Positions 40,226-48,842 of a stretch of DNA of 64,000 bases are shown in pieces; position 1 is the stretch's first letter, and each line of letters starts with the position of its first letter. The notes beneath the pieces are model-generated. The model did not search any database. It was not told where the DNA came from and was given only the letters and a program-made list of their open reading frames with translations. This DNA comes from Stutzerimonas stutzeri (GTDB lineage Bacteria > Pseudomonadota > Gammaproteobacteria > Pseudomonadales > Pseudomonadaceae), in contig NZ_POUT01000002.1 of the NCBI RefSeq assembly GCF_002890915.1, forward strand, positions 496,001 to 560,000, written 5' to 3'. A program made the translations under genes and the position numbers.

Positions 40226-40774
40226 TCACCGGCGATCGGTGCGGTAGATCTTTTCCGGATTCATCTTCGGGCTCCACGGCAGGCCGGCGTTCTGCCAACC
40301 GTTCTGCAGGCGGAAACCGGCCTGCGGCCCTTCGCCGATGGCCGAGCCCTGGAAGCCATGGACCACGTAGCGTGCGTTGGGGAAGCCGTTCTCGCGCAGG
40401 AAGTCCGCGCTCGGTTTGCCGCGTTCGCTGCCCGAGCGGCACATGGTGATGATCTCGGTGTCGGGGCCCAGCCCGCGCTTGTCCAGTTCGGCCTGGATCT
40501 GCGCGATGAAGTCCGGGTTGCGGTTGGTCTGGAACGCGCCTCGTTCCTCGTTCCAGGCGCTGCGGTCGACCAGCAGGTAGGGGACGTTGATGTCCACCGC
40601 GTCGGTGAAGCCGACGAACATGATTTCCACCGGGTCGCGCACATCGACGAACAGCACCGGCGCGGCTTCTTGCTGGGCTCGGGCGTAGGCGTCCTGGGGA
40701 GAAACTTCGAGCTCGACCGCCTGGGCGGCGAACGCCAGTAGGCCGAGCGAGGCGGCGATCAGTAAGGGCTTCAT
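40226..40774 (-). CDS. Periplasmic rhodanese-like sulfurtransferase
   Basis: A 182-residue protein with a signal peptide (MKPLLIAASLGLLAFAAQA) and one rhodanese domain with active-site cysteine 112 in TMCRSGSERGKPS. It would carry persulfide sulfur on that cysteine outside the cytoplasm. A near-perfect palindrome TATACCCTTAGGGGTATA lies 59 bases upstream and resembles CsoR-family operators, some of which control persulfide genes. No such repressor is encoded in the window. Substrate unknown. Confidence 0.88.
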   Translation of the reverse strand: MKPLLIAASLGLLAFAAQAVELEVSPQDAYARAQQEAAPVLFVDVRDPVEIMFVGFTDAVDINVPYLLVDRSAWNEERGAFQTNRNPDFIAQIQAELDKRGLGPDTEIITMCRSGSERGKPSADFLRENGFPNARYVVHGFQGSAIGEGPQAGFRLQNGWQNAGLPWSPKMNPEKIYRTDRR

Positions 40775-40832
40775 CGGGATGCTCCAGTCGTTGGGAATGG
40801 GGTTGCGTGGGCAGCGTTGCGAGTAGGCATCT

Positions 40833-40850
40833 TATACCCTTAGGGGTATA
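40833..40850. promoter_or_regulatory. CsoR-family-like operator
   Basis: The 18-bp sequence TATACCCTTAGGGGTATA is symmetric in 8 of 9 base pairs. Palindromes of the type ATACCC-N2-4-GGGTAT are bound by CsoR-family repressors (copper, formaldehyde or persulfide sensors). It lies 59 bases before the rhodanese start. From 40851 to 41195 I see no gene, only the leader of the next, rightward gene. Confidence 0.55.
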
Positions 40851-41195
40851 TGTACAGATAGGAGCGGGGCGCCGAGCATCCCTCGAAGTCGTACCAGAAA
40901 TGCCGTATCGACCTGCCGCATGCCGCCGAACGCGCGGGCCGGGTAGGACCTCATCCTTGGCCGCGACCGGCCACTCGGCAATGATCTGTAGCAAGGTTGC
41001 GGGCGGTGCGCGCCTCGCAGGGTGATCCGGTGAGCTAGTCTCTTAACCACGGTCATGGAAGGCCGCGTGACGAGAGTGCAGGCTCGGATCACCGACGGGC
41101 AGGGCGACGCCGATGCCTTTTCACTGCGCATGGCTTTGCCGGGATGCCGGCAAGGCCGCGTCGGAATATCAACAGACCCCTGGAGAGACTTGGCG

Positions 41196-41651
41196 ATGAA
41201 GATCGAGCGATTCGAAGACCTGATCGACTGGACGCGGGATACGCACAACCTGCTCGCCAGGTGCATGGCCCGTTGTTCCGACAAGCACGAGGAAACGCGC
41301 GCCAAATGGCTGCTGGTGTACATCGCCGATCATGAGCGTGCCTTGGCCGAGACCATCGACAAGATCGAAAAGCACGCCGACCCCAAGGCGCTGCACACCT
41401 GGATCTACGACTACCTGGCGCGCAACCCGGTACTACGCAACCAGGCCTGCAAGTCGTACGACACCATGACCGTGGAAGAGATATCCCTGGATATCTTCCT
41501 CACCCACAACCAGGTCATCGACCTGTATCGCTCCCTGGCGCGGCGTGCCGAGATCGACGGCGCCCGTGAGCTGGCCGAGGACCTGTTGCGGCTGGAGGAG
41601 CACGAGACCATGCGCCTGGCCCAGCAGGTCAACCGCATACACGAAATGTAG
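41196..41651 (+). CDS. Ferritin-like helical protein of unknown function
   Basis: A 151-residue, wholly helical protein (MKIERFEDLIDWTRD...) with several Glu/His pairs (DHERALAE, LEEHETMRLAQQ) that resemble four-helix-bundle metal ligands, though the full ferritin ExxH pattern is not complete. I do not recognise a function. The start ATG 41196 is preceded by TGGAGAGAC. It is the first gene of a rightward group before a small membrane protein and an AraC regulator. Confidence 0.6.
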   Translation: MKIERFEDLIDWTRDTHNLLARCMARCSDKHEETRAKWLLVYIADHERALAETIDKIEKHADPKALHTWIYDYLARNPVLRNQACKSYDTMTVEEISLDIFLTHNQVIDLYRSLARRAEIDGARELAEDLLRLEEHETMRLAQQVNRIHEM

Positions 41652-41752
41652 CGGTCGCCGGGGCGCCTGCATCGCCTCGATGACGCAGGCGCGAGGCGAT
41701 CTTTTCGAGCATACTGCCCGGCCAATTCCGGCTGCCGACCAAGAGGCGGTGG

Positions 41753-42190
41753 ATGCTCGAGCTTTCCGCTTATCCCGCGCTTTTTCTGGCGGCACTCGGT
41801 GCCGCGACGCTGCTGCCGATGCAGTCCGAGGCGGTCCTTGCCGGGCTGCTGCTTTCCGAGCGTTATCCGGCCTGGGCGCTGGTCGCGGTGGCCAGTGCCG
41901 GCAACGTGCTGGGGTCGATGCTGAACTGGCTGCTCGGCCTTTACCTCGAGCGTTGGCGCGACAAGCGCTGGTTCCCGGCCAGTGCGCGGCAGCTGGCGCA
42001 GGCGCAGCGGCACTACCATCGCTACGGGCGCTGGACGCTGCTGCTCAGCTGGGTGCCCATCATCGGCGATCCGCTGACGCTGGTCGCCGGGGTCATGCGC
42101 GAGCCGCTGTGGAGCTTCGTGCTCATCGTCGCGCTGGCCAAGACGGTGCGTTACCTGATGGTGATGGGCTTGACCCTCGGTTGGATGTGA
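41753..42190 (+). CDS. YqaA-like DedA-family membrane protein
   Basis: A 145-residue membrane protein with four predicted segments. The core GNVLGSMLNWLLGLYLE and SWVPIIGDPLTLVAGVMR are typical of the SNARE-associated/DedA family, in its short YqaA branch. DedA proteins are linked to membrane-lipid flipping and envelope fitness. It lies 16 bases before the AraC gene but the two need not be related. Confidence 0.8.
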   Translation: MLELSAYPALFLAALGAATLLPMQSEAVLAGLLLSERYPAWALVAVASAGNVLGSMLNWLLGLYLERWRDKRWFPASARQLAQAQRHYHRYGRWTLLLSWVPIIGDPLTLVAGVMREPLWSFVLIVALAKTVRYLMVMGLTLGWM

Positions 42191-42206
42191 GGCGAGAGTC
42201 TGCCGC

Positions 42207-43283
42207 ATGGAAATCGAACCTTCATCCCCGTCGGGCAGGCAAACAAGCGCCGCCACGGCAACCGGCCCCGCCAAGGACAGCATCTCCGTACGGCTGGTGG
42301 AAGAGGCACTGCTGGGCTTCGTCCGGCCCGGTCGATCGGCCGCGCGGCTGCTGGAGGAAATCGGCCTCGACGCCACCTGCCTGCAGGACCCCGACGGCCG
42401 CATGGAGGTCAGCGACTACACCCGGCTCTGGCTGCGCCTGGCCAAGCGCTTCGACGACGAATTCTTCGGCATGGACCCGCGCCGCCTGCGCTCGGGCAGC
42501 TTCGTCTTCCTCAGCCGCAGCTGCATCCAGCAGCCGACGCTGGAGAGGGCGCTGGTGCAGGCGCTGGGCTTCCTCGGGCTGGCGCTGGAGAATTTTCGCG
42601 GCAAGCTGATCCGCAGCCAGAGCCTGGCCGAGGTCGTGCTGCGCGAGCGCACCGCCGAACCCGGTCGCGCCTTCTGCTACTTCACCTTCTGGATGCTGCT
42701 GCACGGGCTGGCCTGCTGGCTGGTCGGGCGGCGCATCCCACTGCTCGCCGTCGAGTTGCGCTGCGCCGAGCCGGCATATACCGCCGACTACCGCGTGATG
42801 TTCTCCGACAACCTGCGCTTCGGCCGGCCTTCGACGCGCATCATCTTCGCCGCCGAGGTGCTCGACCTACCGATCCGCCGCAGCGAGAGCGAGCTGCGCA
42901 GCTTTCTCGCCGAGGCGCCGGCCAACATCCTGGTGCGCTATCGCGATCATTCCAGCCTCGCCAGCCGCATCAAGCAGCACCTGCGCAGCCTGCCGGCCGA
43001 GCACTGGCCGGACGGCGAGACGCTGGCGCAGGAACTCTGCATGTCCGCCTCGACCCTGCGCCGTCGGCTGGCGGAGGTGGGCCAGCCGTACCAGACGATC
43101 AAGGATGCGCTGCGCCAGGAGATGGCCACCGAATGGCTGGCCGATGCCTCGGTGAGCTACGGCGAGATCGCCGAACGACTGGGATTCGCCGATGTCAGCT
43201 CGTTCTACAAGGCGTTTCGCAAGTGGACGGGAACCAACCCGGGGCATTACCGCAACCTCATCCTGGCGCCGGAAAGACGCTGA
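42207..43283 (+). CDS. AraC-family transcriptional regulator
   Basis: A 358-residue regulator of the same architecture as that at 14914: a PF12625-like N-terminal domain (about residues 30-220), then a double helix-turn-helix (about 260-350; VSYGEIAERLGFADVSSFYKAFRKWTG). It is upstream of, and in the same direction as, the second acyl-CoA operon, so it probably controls it. Two REP units separate it from the operon. The two paralogues suggest duplicated acyl-CoA pathways with separate inducers. Confidence 0.88.
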   Translation: MEIEPSSPSGRQTSAATATGPAKDSISVRLVEEALLGFVRPGRSAARLLEEIGLDATCLQDPDGRMEVSDYTRLWLRLAKRFDDEFFGMDPRRLRSGSFVFLSRSCIQQPTLERALVQALGFLGLALENFRGKLIRSQSLAEVVLRERTAEPGRAFCYFTFWMLLHGLACWLVGRRIPLLAVELRCAEPAYTADYRVMFSDNLRFGRPSTRIIFAAEVLDLPIRRSESELRSFLAEAPANILVRYRDHSSLASRIKQHLRSLPAEHWPDGETLAQELCMSASTLRRRLAEVGQPYQTIKDALRQEMATEWLADASVSYGEIAERLGFADVSSFYKAFRKWTGTNPGHYRNLILAPERR

Positions 43284-43324
43284 GCTGCTTTCCTGAGGCG
43301 CCAGCCCGGGATGAGCTTCAAGGT

Positions 43325-43540
43325 TTTCAGCAGCCCTTCGGCCTGCAGTCGCCGCGAGGGCGCACCTCCCACAGGGGCGCCGTGTGCGCTGGCGGCTTTT
43401 TGTGGGAGGCCCGACCTCGGGGCGATGCTTCTGGGCTTCTGGCGGGCCTGCGGCCCGCATCGCCGCGAGGGCGCGTCCACGGGTTCGGTATGTACATGCT
43501 GCTTTGTGAGGGCCCGTCGCCCGGGGCGATGCTTTTCGAG
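43325..43540. repeat. Two tandem REP-pair units
   Basis: Two units of about 105-110 bp of the same family as at 28285. The first contains CGCCGCGAGGGCGCACCTCC, the spacer with GGCGCCGTGTGCGCTGG, and GTGGGAGGCCCGACCTCGGG; the second is more diverged (GTGAGGGCCCGTCGCCCGGG). The spacer of unit 1 recurs, inverted, at 58200-58235. They fill most of the 386-base gap between the AraC gene and the SDR gene. Confidence 0.85.
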
Positions 43541-43643
43541 CTTGCTTGCCTTTTGCCATTGGCCAAAACGGTCAAGCAGGTTGAGAGCATCGACCATTGC
43601 CGCCCCCGTCCGGTTGACCAAAGATGAACCAGGCTTCGCACCG

Positions 43644-43655
43644 AATAACAACAAG
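43644..43655 (+). promoter_or_regulatory. Crc/Hfq CA motif before the SDR gene
   Basis: AATAACAACAAG lies 14 bases before the start codon and just ahead of GGGAGAA. This is a full AAYAAYAA match at the first gene of the second acyl-CoA operon. Confidence 0.7.
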
Positions 43656-43669
43656 CACGGGAGAACGCC

Positions 43670-44437
43670 ATGCAGATTCGCGACAACGTATTCCTCATCA
43701 CCGGCGGCGCCTCGGGCCTCGGCGCCGCGGCTGCCGAGGCGCTGGTCGAGGCGGGCGGCAAGGTGCTGCTCGCCGACCTCGATGAAGGCGCCGCCATCGC
43801 CCGGGCCGAAGCGCTCGGCGCCAGCGCCCTGGGCGTGCAGGCCGATATCCGCGACGAGGCGGCGGCGCGACGTGCCATCGCCGCCGCGCGCGAGCGCTTC
43901 GGTGGCCTGCACGGGCTGGTCAACTGCGCCGGCGTCGCCGGGGGCGAAAAGGTCCTCGGCCGCCATGGGCCCCATGCGCTGGACAGCTTCAGCCGCATCG
44001 TCGGCATCAACCTGATTGGCAGCTTCAACATGCTGCGCCTGGCGGCCGAAGCCATGGCCGAGAACCCGCCGGATGCCGATGGCGAGCGCGGCGTGATCGT
44101 CAATACCGCCTCGATCGCCGCCTTCGACGGACAGATCGGCCAGGCCGCCTATGCCGCCTCCAAGGGCGGCGTGGTCAGCATGACGCTGCCCGCCGCGCGC
44201 GAACTGGCGCGCTTCGGCATTCGGGTGATGACCATCGCGCCCGGCGTGTTCGAGACGCCGATGATGGCCGGCATGCCCGAGGAGATCCGCGCTTCGCTCG
44301 CCGCCGGCGTGCCGTTCCCGCCACGCCTGGGGCGCCCGGCCGAATATGCCGCGCTGGTCCGCCACATTTTCGAGAACGGCATGCTCAACGGCGAGGTGAT
44401 CCGCCTCGACGGCGCCTTGCGCATGGCCGCCAAGTGA
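43670..44437 (+). CDS. SDR-type 3-hydroxyacyl-CoA dehydrogenase
   Basis: A 255-residue short-chain dehydrogenase/reductase. It has [10 protein letters not shown] (cofactor loop, residues 11-20), NCAGV, the catalytic serine in [12 protein letters not shown], and YAASK. It resembles human HSD17B10-type enzymes that oxidise (2-methyl-)3-hydroxyacyl-CoA with NAD+. The stop overlaps the next gene's frame (the thiolase starts at ATG 44449). It is the first gene of an operon with thiolase, dehydrogenase, ligase and an AMACR-like enzyme, which supports a role in a branched-acyl beta-oxidation spiral (inference). Confidence 0.88.
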   Translation: MQIRDNVFLITGGASGLGAAAAEALVEAGGKVLLADLDEGAAIARAEALGASALGVQADIRDEAAARRAIAAARERFGGLHGLVNCAGVAGGEKVLGRHGPHALDSFSRIVGINLIGSFNMLRLAAEAMAENPPDADGERGVIVNTASIAAFDGQIGQAAYAASKGGVVSMTLPAARELARFGIRVMTIAPGVFETPMMAGMPEEIRASLAAGVPFPPRLGRPAEYAALVRHIFENGMLNGEVIRLDGALRMAAK

Positions 44438-44448
44438 AGGAAGCGAAG

Positions 44449-45633
44449 ATGAAAGATGATCCCATCGTAATCGTCAGCAGCGCCCGCACGCCCATGGGCG
44501 GATTCCAGGGCGATCTCAAGGGCCTGAGCGCGCCCGAACTGGGCGCCGCCGCGATCCGCGCAGCGGTCGAGCGCAGTGGTTTGCCGCCGGAAAACGTCCA
44601 GGAGGTGCTGATGGGCTGCGTGCTGCCCGCCGGCCTCGGCCAGGCACCTGCACGCCAGGCGGCGCTGGGCGCGGGGCTGACCCGGGCCACCACCTGCACC
44701 ACGCTGAACAAGATGTGCGGCTCCGGCATGCAGGCGGCGATCCTCGCCCACGACCTGCTGCGCGCCGGCAGCGCCGACATCGTCGTCGCCGGCGGCATGG
44801 AAAGCATGTCCAATGCACCCTATCTGCTGGACAGGGCGCGGGCCGGTTACCGCATGGGCCATGGCCGCGTGCTGGATCACATGTTCCTCGACGGCCTCGA
44901 GGATGCCTTCGACAAGGGTCGGCTGATGGGCACCTTCGCCGAGGATTGCGCCCAGAGCCACGGTTTCAGCCGCGAAGAGCAGGACGCCTACGCGCTGGAA
45001 TCCCTGCATCGTGCCCGATCGGCCATCGCCAGCGGTGCCTTCGCCGAGGAAATCGTCGTGCTGCAAACCCCCCAGGGCAAACAGCAGCGTCTGATCCGTG
45101 ACGATGAACAGCCGCCCAAGGCGCTGCCGGAGAAAATCCCCAGCCTCAAGCCGGCGTTCCGCGAGGGCGGCAGCGTCACCGCCGCCAACTCCAGCTCGAT
45201 TTCCGATGGCGCCGCGGCGCTGCTGCTGATGCGCCGCTCCGAAGCCGAGCGCTGGGGCCTGCAGCCGCAGGCGCTGATCCGTGGCCATGCGGCCTTCGCC
45301 GACGCGCCGAACCTGTTCCCGACCGCCCCCATCGGCGCGATCCGCAAACTGCTGGAGCGCACCGGCTGGGGAATCGGCGAGGTCGACCTGTTCGAGATCA
45401 ACGAGGCTTTCGCCGTGGTCGCCATGGCCAGCATGCGTGAGCTCGGGCTGGACCATGCCAGGGTCAACGTCAACGGCGGCGCCTGTGCGCTGGGCCATCC
45501 GATCGGCGCTTCCGGTGCGCGCATCCTGGTGACCCTGCTCTCGGCGTTGCGTGCCCGCGGGCTGCGACGCGGGGTGGCGGCCATCTGCATCGGCGGCGGG
45601 GAAGCCACCGCCATGGCCGTCGAACTGCTCTGA
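44449..45633 (+). CDS. Acetyl-CoA acyltransferase (thiolase)
   Basis: A 394-residue thiolase with the nucleophilic cysteine in [10 protein letters not shown] (near residue 88), [16 protein letters not shown] with the catalytic histidine, and the acid/base cysteine in AICIGGGEA. It cleaves 3-ketoacyl-CoA. The ATG 44449 follows AAGGAAG; a GTG start at 44434 is possible but would overlap the SDR gene. It is the second gene of the operon, and it parallels the thiolase at 12335. Confidence 0.9.
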   Translation: MKDDPIVIVSSARTPMGGFQGDLKGLSAPELGAAAIRAAVERSGLPPENVQEVLMGCVLPAGLGQAPARQAALGAGLTRATTCTTLNKMCGSGMQAAILAHDLLRAGSADIVVAGGMESMSNAPYLLDRARAGYRMGHGRVLDHMFLDGLEDAFDKGRLMGTFAEDCAQSHGFSREEQDAYALESLHRARSAIASGAFAEEIVVLQTPQGKQQRLIRDDEQPPKALPEKIPSLKPAFREGGSVTAANSSSISDGAAALLLMRRSEAERWGLQPQALIRGHAAFADAPNLFPTAPIGAIRKLLERTGWGIGEVDLFEINEAFAVVAMASMRELGLDHARVNVNGGACALGHPIGASGARILVTLLSALRARGLRRGVAAICIGGGEATAMAVELL

Positions 45634-45643
45634 GGAGGCGCCC

Positions 45644-46783
45644 ATGCTGCCCAATGAAGATCAACGCGCGATCGCCGAGATGGCGCGGCAGTTCGCCCGC
45701 GAGCGGCTCAAGCCCTTCGCCGAGCGGTGGGACCGCGAGCACCGCTATCCGGCCGAGGCGATCGGCGAGATGGCCGTGCTCGGCTTCTTCGGCATGCTGG
45801 TGCCGGAGCAGTGGGGCGGCAGCGACACCGGCTACCTGGCCTATGCCATGGCGCTGGAGGAGATCGCCGCGGGCGATGGCGCCTGCTCGACCATCATGAG
45901 CGTGCACAACTCGGTGGGCTGCGTGCCGATCCTGCGCTTCGGCAACGACCAGCAGAAGCGCGACTTCCTCACCCCGCTGGCGCGCGGCGAGCAGATCGGC
46001 GCCTTCGCCCTGACCGAGCAGCAGGCCGGCTCGGATGCCAGCAACCTGCGCACCCGCGCCCGGCGCGAGGGCGACCATTACATCCTCGACGGTGCCAAGC
46101 AGTTCATCACCTCCGGCAAGCACGCCGGCACGGTGATCGTTTTCGCGGTGACCGATCCGGACGCCGGCAAGCGCGGCATCAGCGCCTTCATCGTGCCCAC
46201 CGACAGCCCCGGCTACCAGGTGGTGCGGGTCGAGGACAAGCTCGGCCAGCATGCCTCCGATACCTGCCAGATCGCCTTCGAAGGCCTGCGCGTACCGCTC
46301 GCCAACCGCCTCGGCGAGGAGGGCGAGGGCTACCGGATCGCCCTGGCCAACCTCGAGGGCGGGCGCATCGGCATCGCCGCCCAGGCGGTCGGCATGGCCC
46401 GCGCGGCATTCGAGGCGGCGCGCGACTATGCCAACGAACGCGAAACCTTCGGCAAGCCGATCATCGAGCACCAGGCGGTGGCCTTCCGCCTGGCCGACAT
46501 GGCGACCCGGATCGCCGTCGCGCGGCAGATGGTGCACCACGCCGCCGCCCTGCGCGAAGCCGGCCGGCCGGCGCTGGTGGAGGCCTCGATGGCCAAGCTG
46601 TTCGCTTCCGAGATGGCCGAGCAGGTCTGCTCGGCGGCGATCCAGACCCTCGGCGGCTATGGTTATCTGGCCGATTTCCCGGTGGAGCGCATCTACCGCG
46701 ACGTGCGAGTCTGCCAGATCTACGAAGGCACCAGCGACATCCAGCGCCTGGTGATCGCGCGCAATCTCGGAGGGCCGCACTGA
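45644..46783 (+). CDS. Acyl-CoA dehydrogenase (short/branched-chain type)
   Basis: A 379-residue FAD-dependent acyl-CoA dehydrogenase. Landmarks are [42 protein letters not shown] and the C-terminal [16 protein letters not shown]. The sequence style is closest to short/branched-chain dehydrogenases and to the one at 51502, which may share ancestry. GAGGAGG precedes the ATG at 45644, 10 bases after the thiolase stop. It would introduce the first double bond of the pathway. After its stop is a 281-base gap without a gene. Confidence 0.9.
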   Translation: MLPNEDQRAIAEMARQFARERLKPFAERWDREHRYPAEAIGEMAVLGFFGMLVPEQWGGSDTGYLAYAMALEEIAAGDGACSTIMSVHNSVGCVPILRFGNDQQKRDFLTPLARGEQIGAFALTEQQAGSDASNLRTRARREGDHYILDGAKQFITSGKHAGTVIVFAVTDPDAGKRGISAFIVPTDSPGYQVVRVEDKLGQHASDTCQIAFEGLRVPLANRLGEEGEGYRIALANLEGGRIGIAAQAVGMARAAFEAARDYANERETFGKPIIEHQAVAFRLADMATRIAVARQMVHHAAALREAGRPALVEASMAKLFASEMAEQVCSAAIQTLGGYGYLADFPVERIYRDVRVCQIYEGTSDIQRLVIARNLGGPH

Positions 46784-47036
46784 CTGCTGCCGATCCGATA
46801 AAGCTTTTTAGCCACTCGGTGGCTATGGCACAGGGCGCTTTTGTGGAGCCAGCTTGCTGGTGATCGGCGGTTCATCCGCATCGCCCCGACACAGGCCGAC
46901 ATTTCACGGCAACAAACGCTTAACCGGCTCGTATTAGCCGGACTGACCCCACCGCATGCGTGCCGTAGCGAGGGGAGCGACAACCGTAACCAGTGAAACG
47001 ATGCCGGTAGAACGCGTTTCCTCGACCGGCGCTTCG

Positions 47037-47051
47037 AAAATAAAAACAAGA
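47037..47051 (+). promoter_or_regulatory. Crc/Hfq CA motif before the second ligase gene
   Basis: AAAATAAAAACAAGA lies 14 bases before the ATG of the acyl-CoA ligase, just ahead of GAGG. It fits the A-rich Hfq-Crc motif class. Confidence 0.6.
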
Positions 47052-47064
47052 CGAGGTAGGAAAC

Positions 47065-48699
47065 ATGCAACCAGGTCTGATGCAGAATGCCCCCCTGTTG
47101 ATCAGCAGCATTCTCGTACATGCGGTGCGCGCCCATGGCGACCGCGAAATCGTCTCGCGGCTCGTCGACGAGCCGATGTGGCGCTACGACTATTCGGGCC
47201 TCGCCACGCGCGCGGCGCAGGCCGCCTCGATGCTGCGAAAGCTCGGCATCGGTCCCGGCGACTGCGTGTCGTCGCTGGCCTGGAATACCCATCGCCACTA
47301 CGAACTGTTCTTCGCCGTACCGGGCATCGGCGCCGTGCTGCACACCGCCAACCCGCGGCTGTCCGACGAGCAGATCGTCTACACCCTCAACCATGCCGGC
47401 AGCCAGGTGTTGCTGTTCGACAGCAGCTTCGCCGACTGCGTCGCAAGGCTGCGGCCGCGGCTGGGCAATATCCGTCATTTCATCGAACTCGCCGTCCAGC
47501 CGACTTCCTCGCTCGCCGACGTGCAGGGCTATGAAGGCCTGATCGCCGCCGAGCAGCCGCTGGACTGGCCGCAATTCGACGAGAACGCCGGCGCCGTGCT
47601 CTGTTATACCTCCGGCACCACGGGCGATCCGAAAGGCGTGCTCTACAGCCACCGTTCGGTGGTGCTGCACGCCATGGCGGCGGGGCTTTCCAGCGCCTTC
47701 GGGCTGTCCGCCTTCGACTGCATCATGCCGTGCTCGTCGCTCTACCACGGCACCGCCTGGGGCCTGCCGTTCGCCGCGGCGATCAACGGCTGCAAGTTCG
47801 TCCTGCCGTGCGACAAGATGGACGGGCCGAGCCTGCAGCAACTCATCCAGACCGAGGGCGTGACGCTTTCCGGCGGCGTGCCGACCATCTGGACCCTGTA
47901 CCTCGCCCATCTGGAGCGCAGTGGCGAGGATTCCGGCACCCTGCAGCGGCTGGTGATCGGCGGTTCCGCCGTGCCGCGCGCGATGGCCGAGACCTTCCAG
48001 ACCCAATACGGCGTCGCGGTCTGCCAGCTCTGGGGCATGACCGAGACCAGCCCGCTGGGCGTGGTGGCGACGCCGACGCCGAAGCTCGCCGAGCGTGGCC
48101 AGCAAGCCACCAACGACACCATCTGGACGCGCCAGGGGCGCCTGCAATTTGGCATCGAGCTGAAGGTGGTCGACGAGCAGGGTCGCGAGCTGCCGTGCGA
48201 TGGCATGAGTTCCGGCCGCCTCAAGGTGCGCGGGCCCTGGACGGTCGAGCGCTACTACCGCAGCGAAGCCAGTGCGCTGGACGAGGACGGCTGGTTCGAC
48301 ACCGGCGACATCGCCACCCTGGATGCCGACGGTTTCATGCGCATCACCGACCGCAGCAAGGACGTGATCAAGTCCGGCGGCGAGTGGGTCAGCTCCATCG
48401 ACATCGAGAACGTCGCCGCCGCCTGTCCGGGAGTGAAAGTGGCGGCGGTGGTCGGTGTGTTCCATCCGAAATGGGAAGAGCGCCCGGTGCTGGTGATCGA
48501 GCCGCACGGCGATGCCGAGGTCAGCGTGGAGAAGATCCTCGCCCACCTGGAGCCGAACATCGTCAAGTGGTGGATGCCCGATGCGGTGATCTTCGACGCG
48601 GTGCCGCTGACCGCCACCGGCAAGATCGACAAGAAGGTGCTGCGCGAGCGGTACCGCAACCACCTGGTCGAGAATCAGGCGAACGCAGTTAACCAGTAA
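47065..48699 (+). CDS. Acyl-CoA synthetase (medium/long-chain, AMP-forming)
   Basis: A 544-residue ANL-superfamily ligase with a canonical P-loop (CYTSGTTGDPKGV), the WGMTETSP motif, DGWFDTGD, and the hinge DRSKDVIKSGGEWVSS, with the C-terminal lysine in LTATGKIDKKVLR. It would activate a carboxylic acid to acyl-CoA, feeding the dehydrogenase, SDR and thiolase. The ATG 47065 follows ACGAGGTAGGAAA. It is separated by 281 bases from the dehydrogenase, so it may have its own promoter, and by 143 bases from the next gene, a gap that carries a MITE-like element. Confidence 0.9.
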   Translation: MQPGLMQNAPLLISSILVHAVRAHGDREIVSRLVDEPMWRYDYSGLATRAAQAASMLRKLGIGPGDCVSSLAWNTHRHYELFFAVPGIGAVLHTANPRLSDEQIVYTLNHAGSQVLLFDSSFADCVARLRPRLGNIRHFIELAVQPTSSLADVQGYEGLIAAEQPLDWPQFDENAGAVLCYTSGTTGDPKGVLYSHRSVVLHAMAAGLSSAFGLSAFDCIMPCSSLYHGTAWGLPFAAAINGCKFVLPCDKMDGPSLQQLIQTEGVTLSGGVPTIWTLYLAHLERSGEDSGTLQRLVIGGSAVPRAMAETFQTQYGVAVCQLWGMTETSPLGVVATPTPKLAERGQQATNDTIWTRQGRLQFGIELKVVDEQGRELPCDGMSSGRLKVRGPWTVERYYRSEASALDEDGWFDTGDIATLDADGFMRITDRSKDVIKSGGEWVSSIDIENVAAACPGVKVAAVVGVFHPKWEERPVLVIEPHGDAEVSVEKILAHLEPNIVKWWMPDAVIFDAVPLTATGKIDKKVLRERYRNHLVENQANAVNQ

Positions 48700-48714
48700 G
48701 GCCTGGCTGCGAGC

Positions 48715-48813
48715 GTAATGCCGTTCGAATAAAGCGTCAGACATTGCATCTCCCCTCTCCCGCAAGGGGGAGAGGGGACTCATGTGCTCTGGCAGATAAC
48801 TGAACAGCATTAC
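48715..48813. mobile_element. 99-bp MITE-like element with 10-bp flanking direct repeat
   Basis: The ends are GTAATGCCGTTC (48715-48726) and GAACAGCATTAC (48802-48813), inverted with one mismatch in 12. Between them is a CTCCCCTCTCCC/GGGAGAGGGGA hairpin around a GCAAG loop. The identical 10-bp sequence GGCTGCGAGC flanks it on both sides (48705-48714 and 48814-48823), as expected of a target-site duplication. It has no coding content. It lies between the ligase gene and the AMACR-like gene and ends 29 bases before the latter's start. Confidence 0.7.
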
Positions 48814-48842
48814 GGCTGCGAGCAGGCCTGGGGGGGAAATCG

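Noticed and set aside
46826..46843. A sigma-54-like TGGCAC before the second ligase gene.
   Set aside because: The GC that should be at -12 is two bases too close to GG, so the spacing does not fit.
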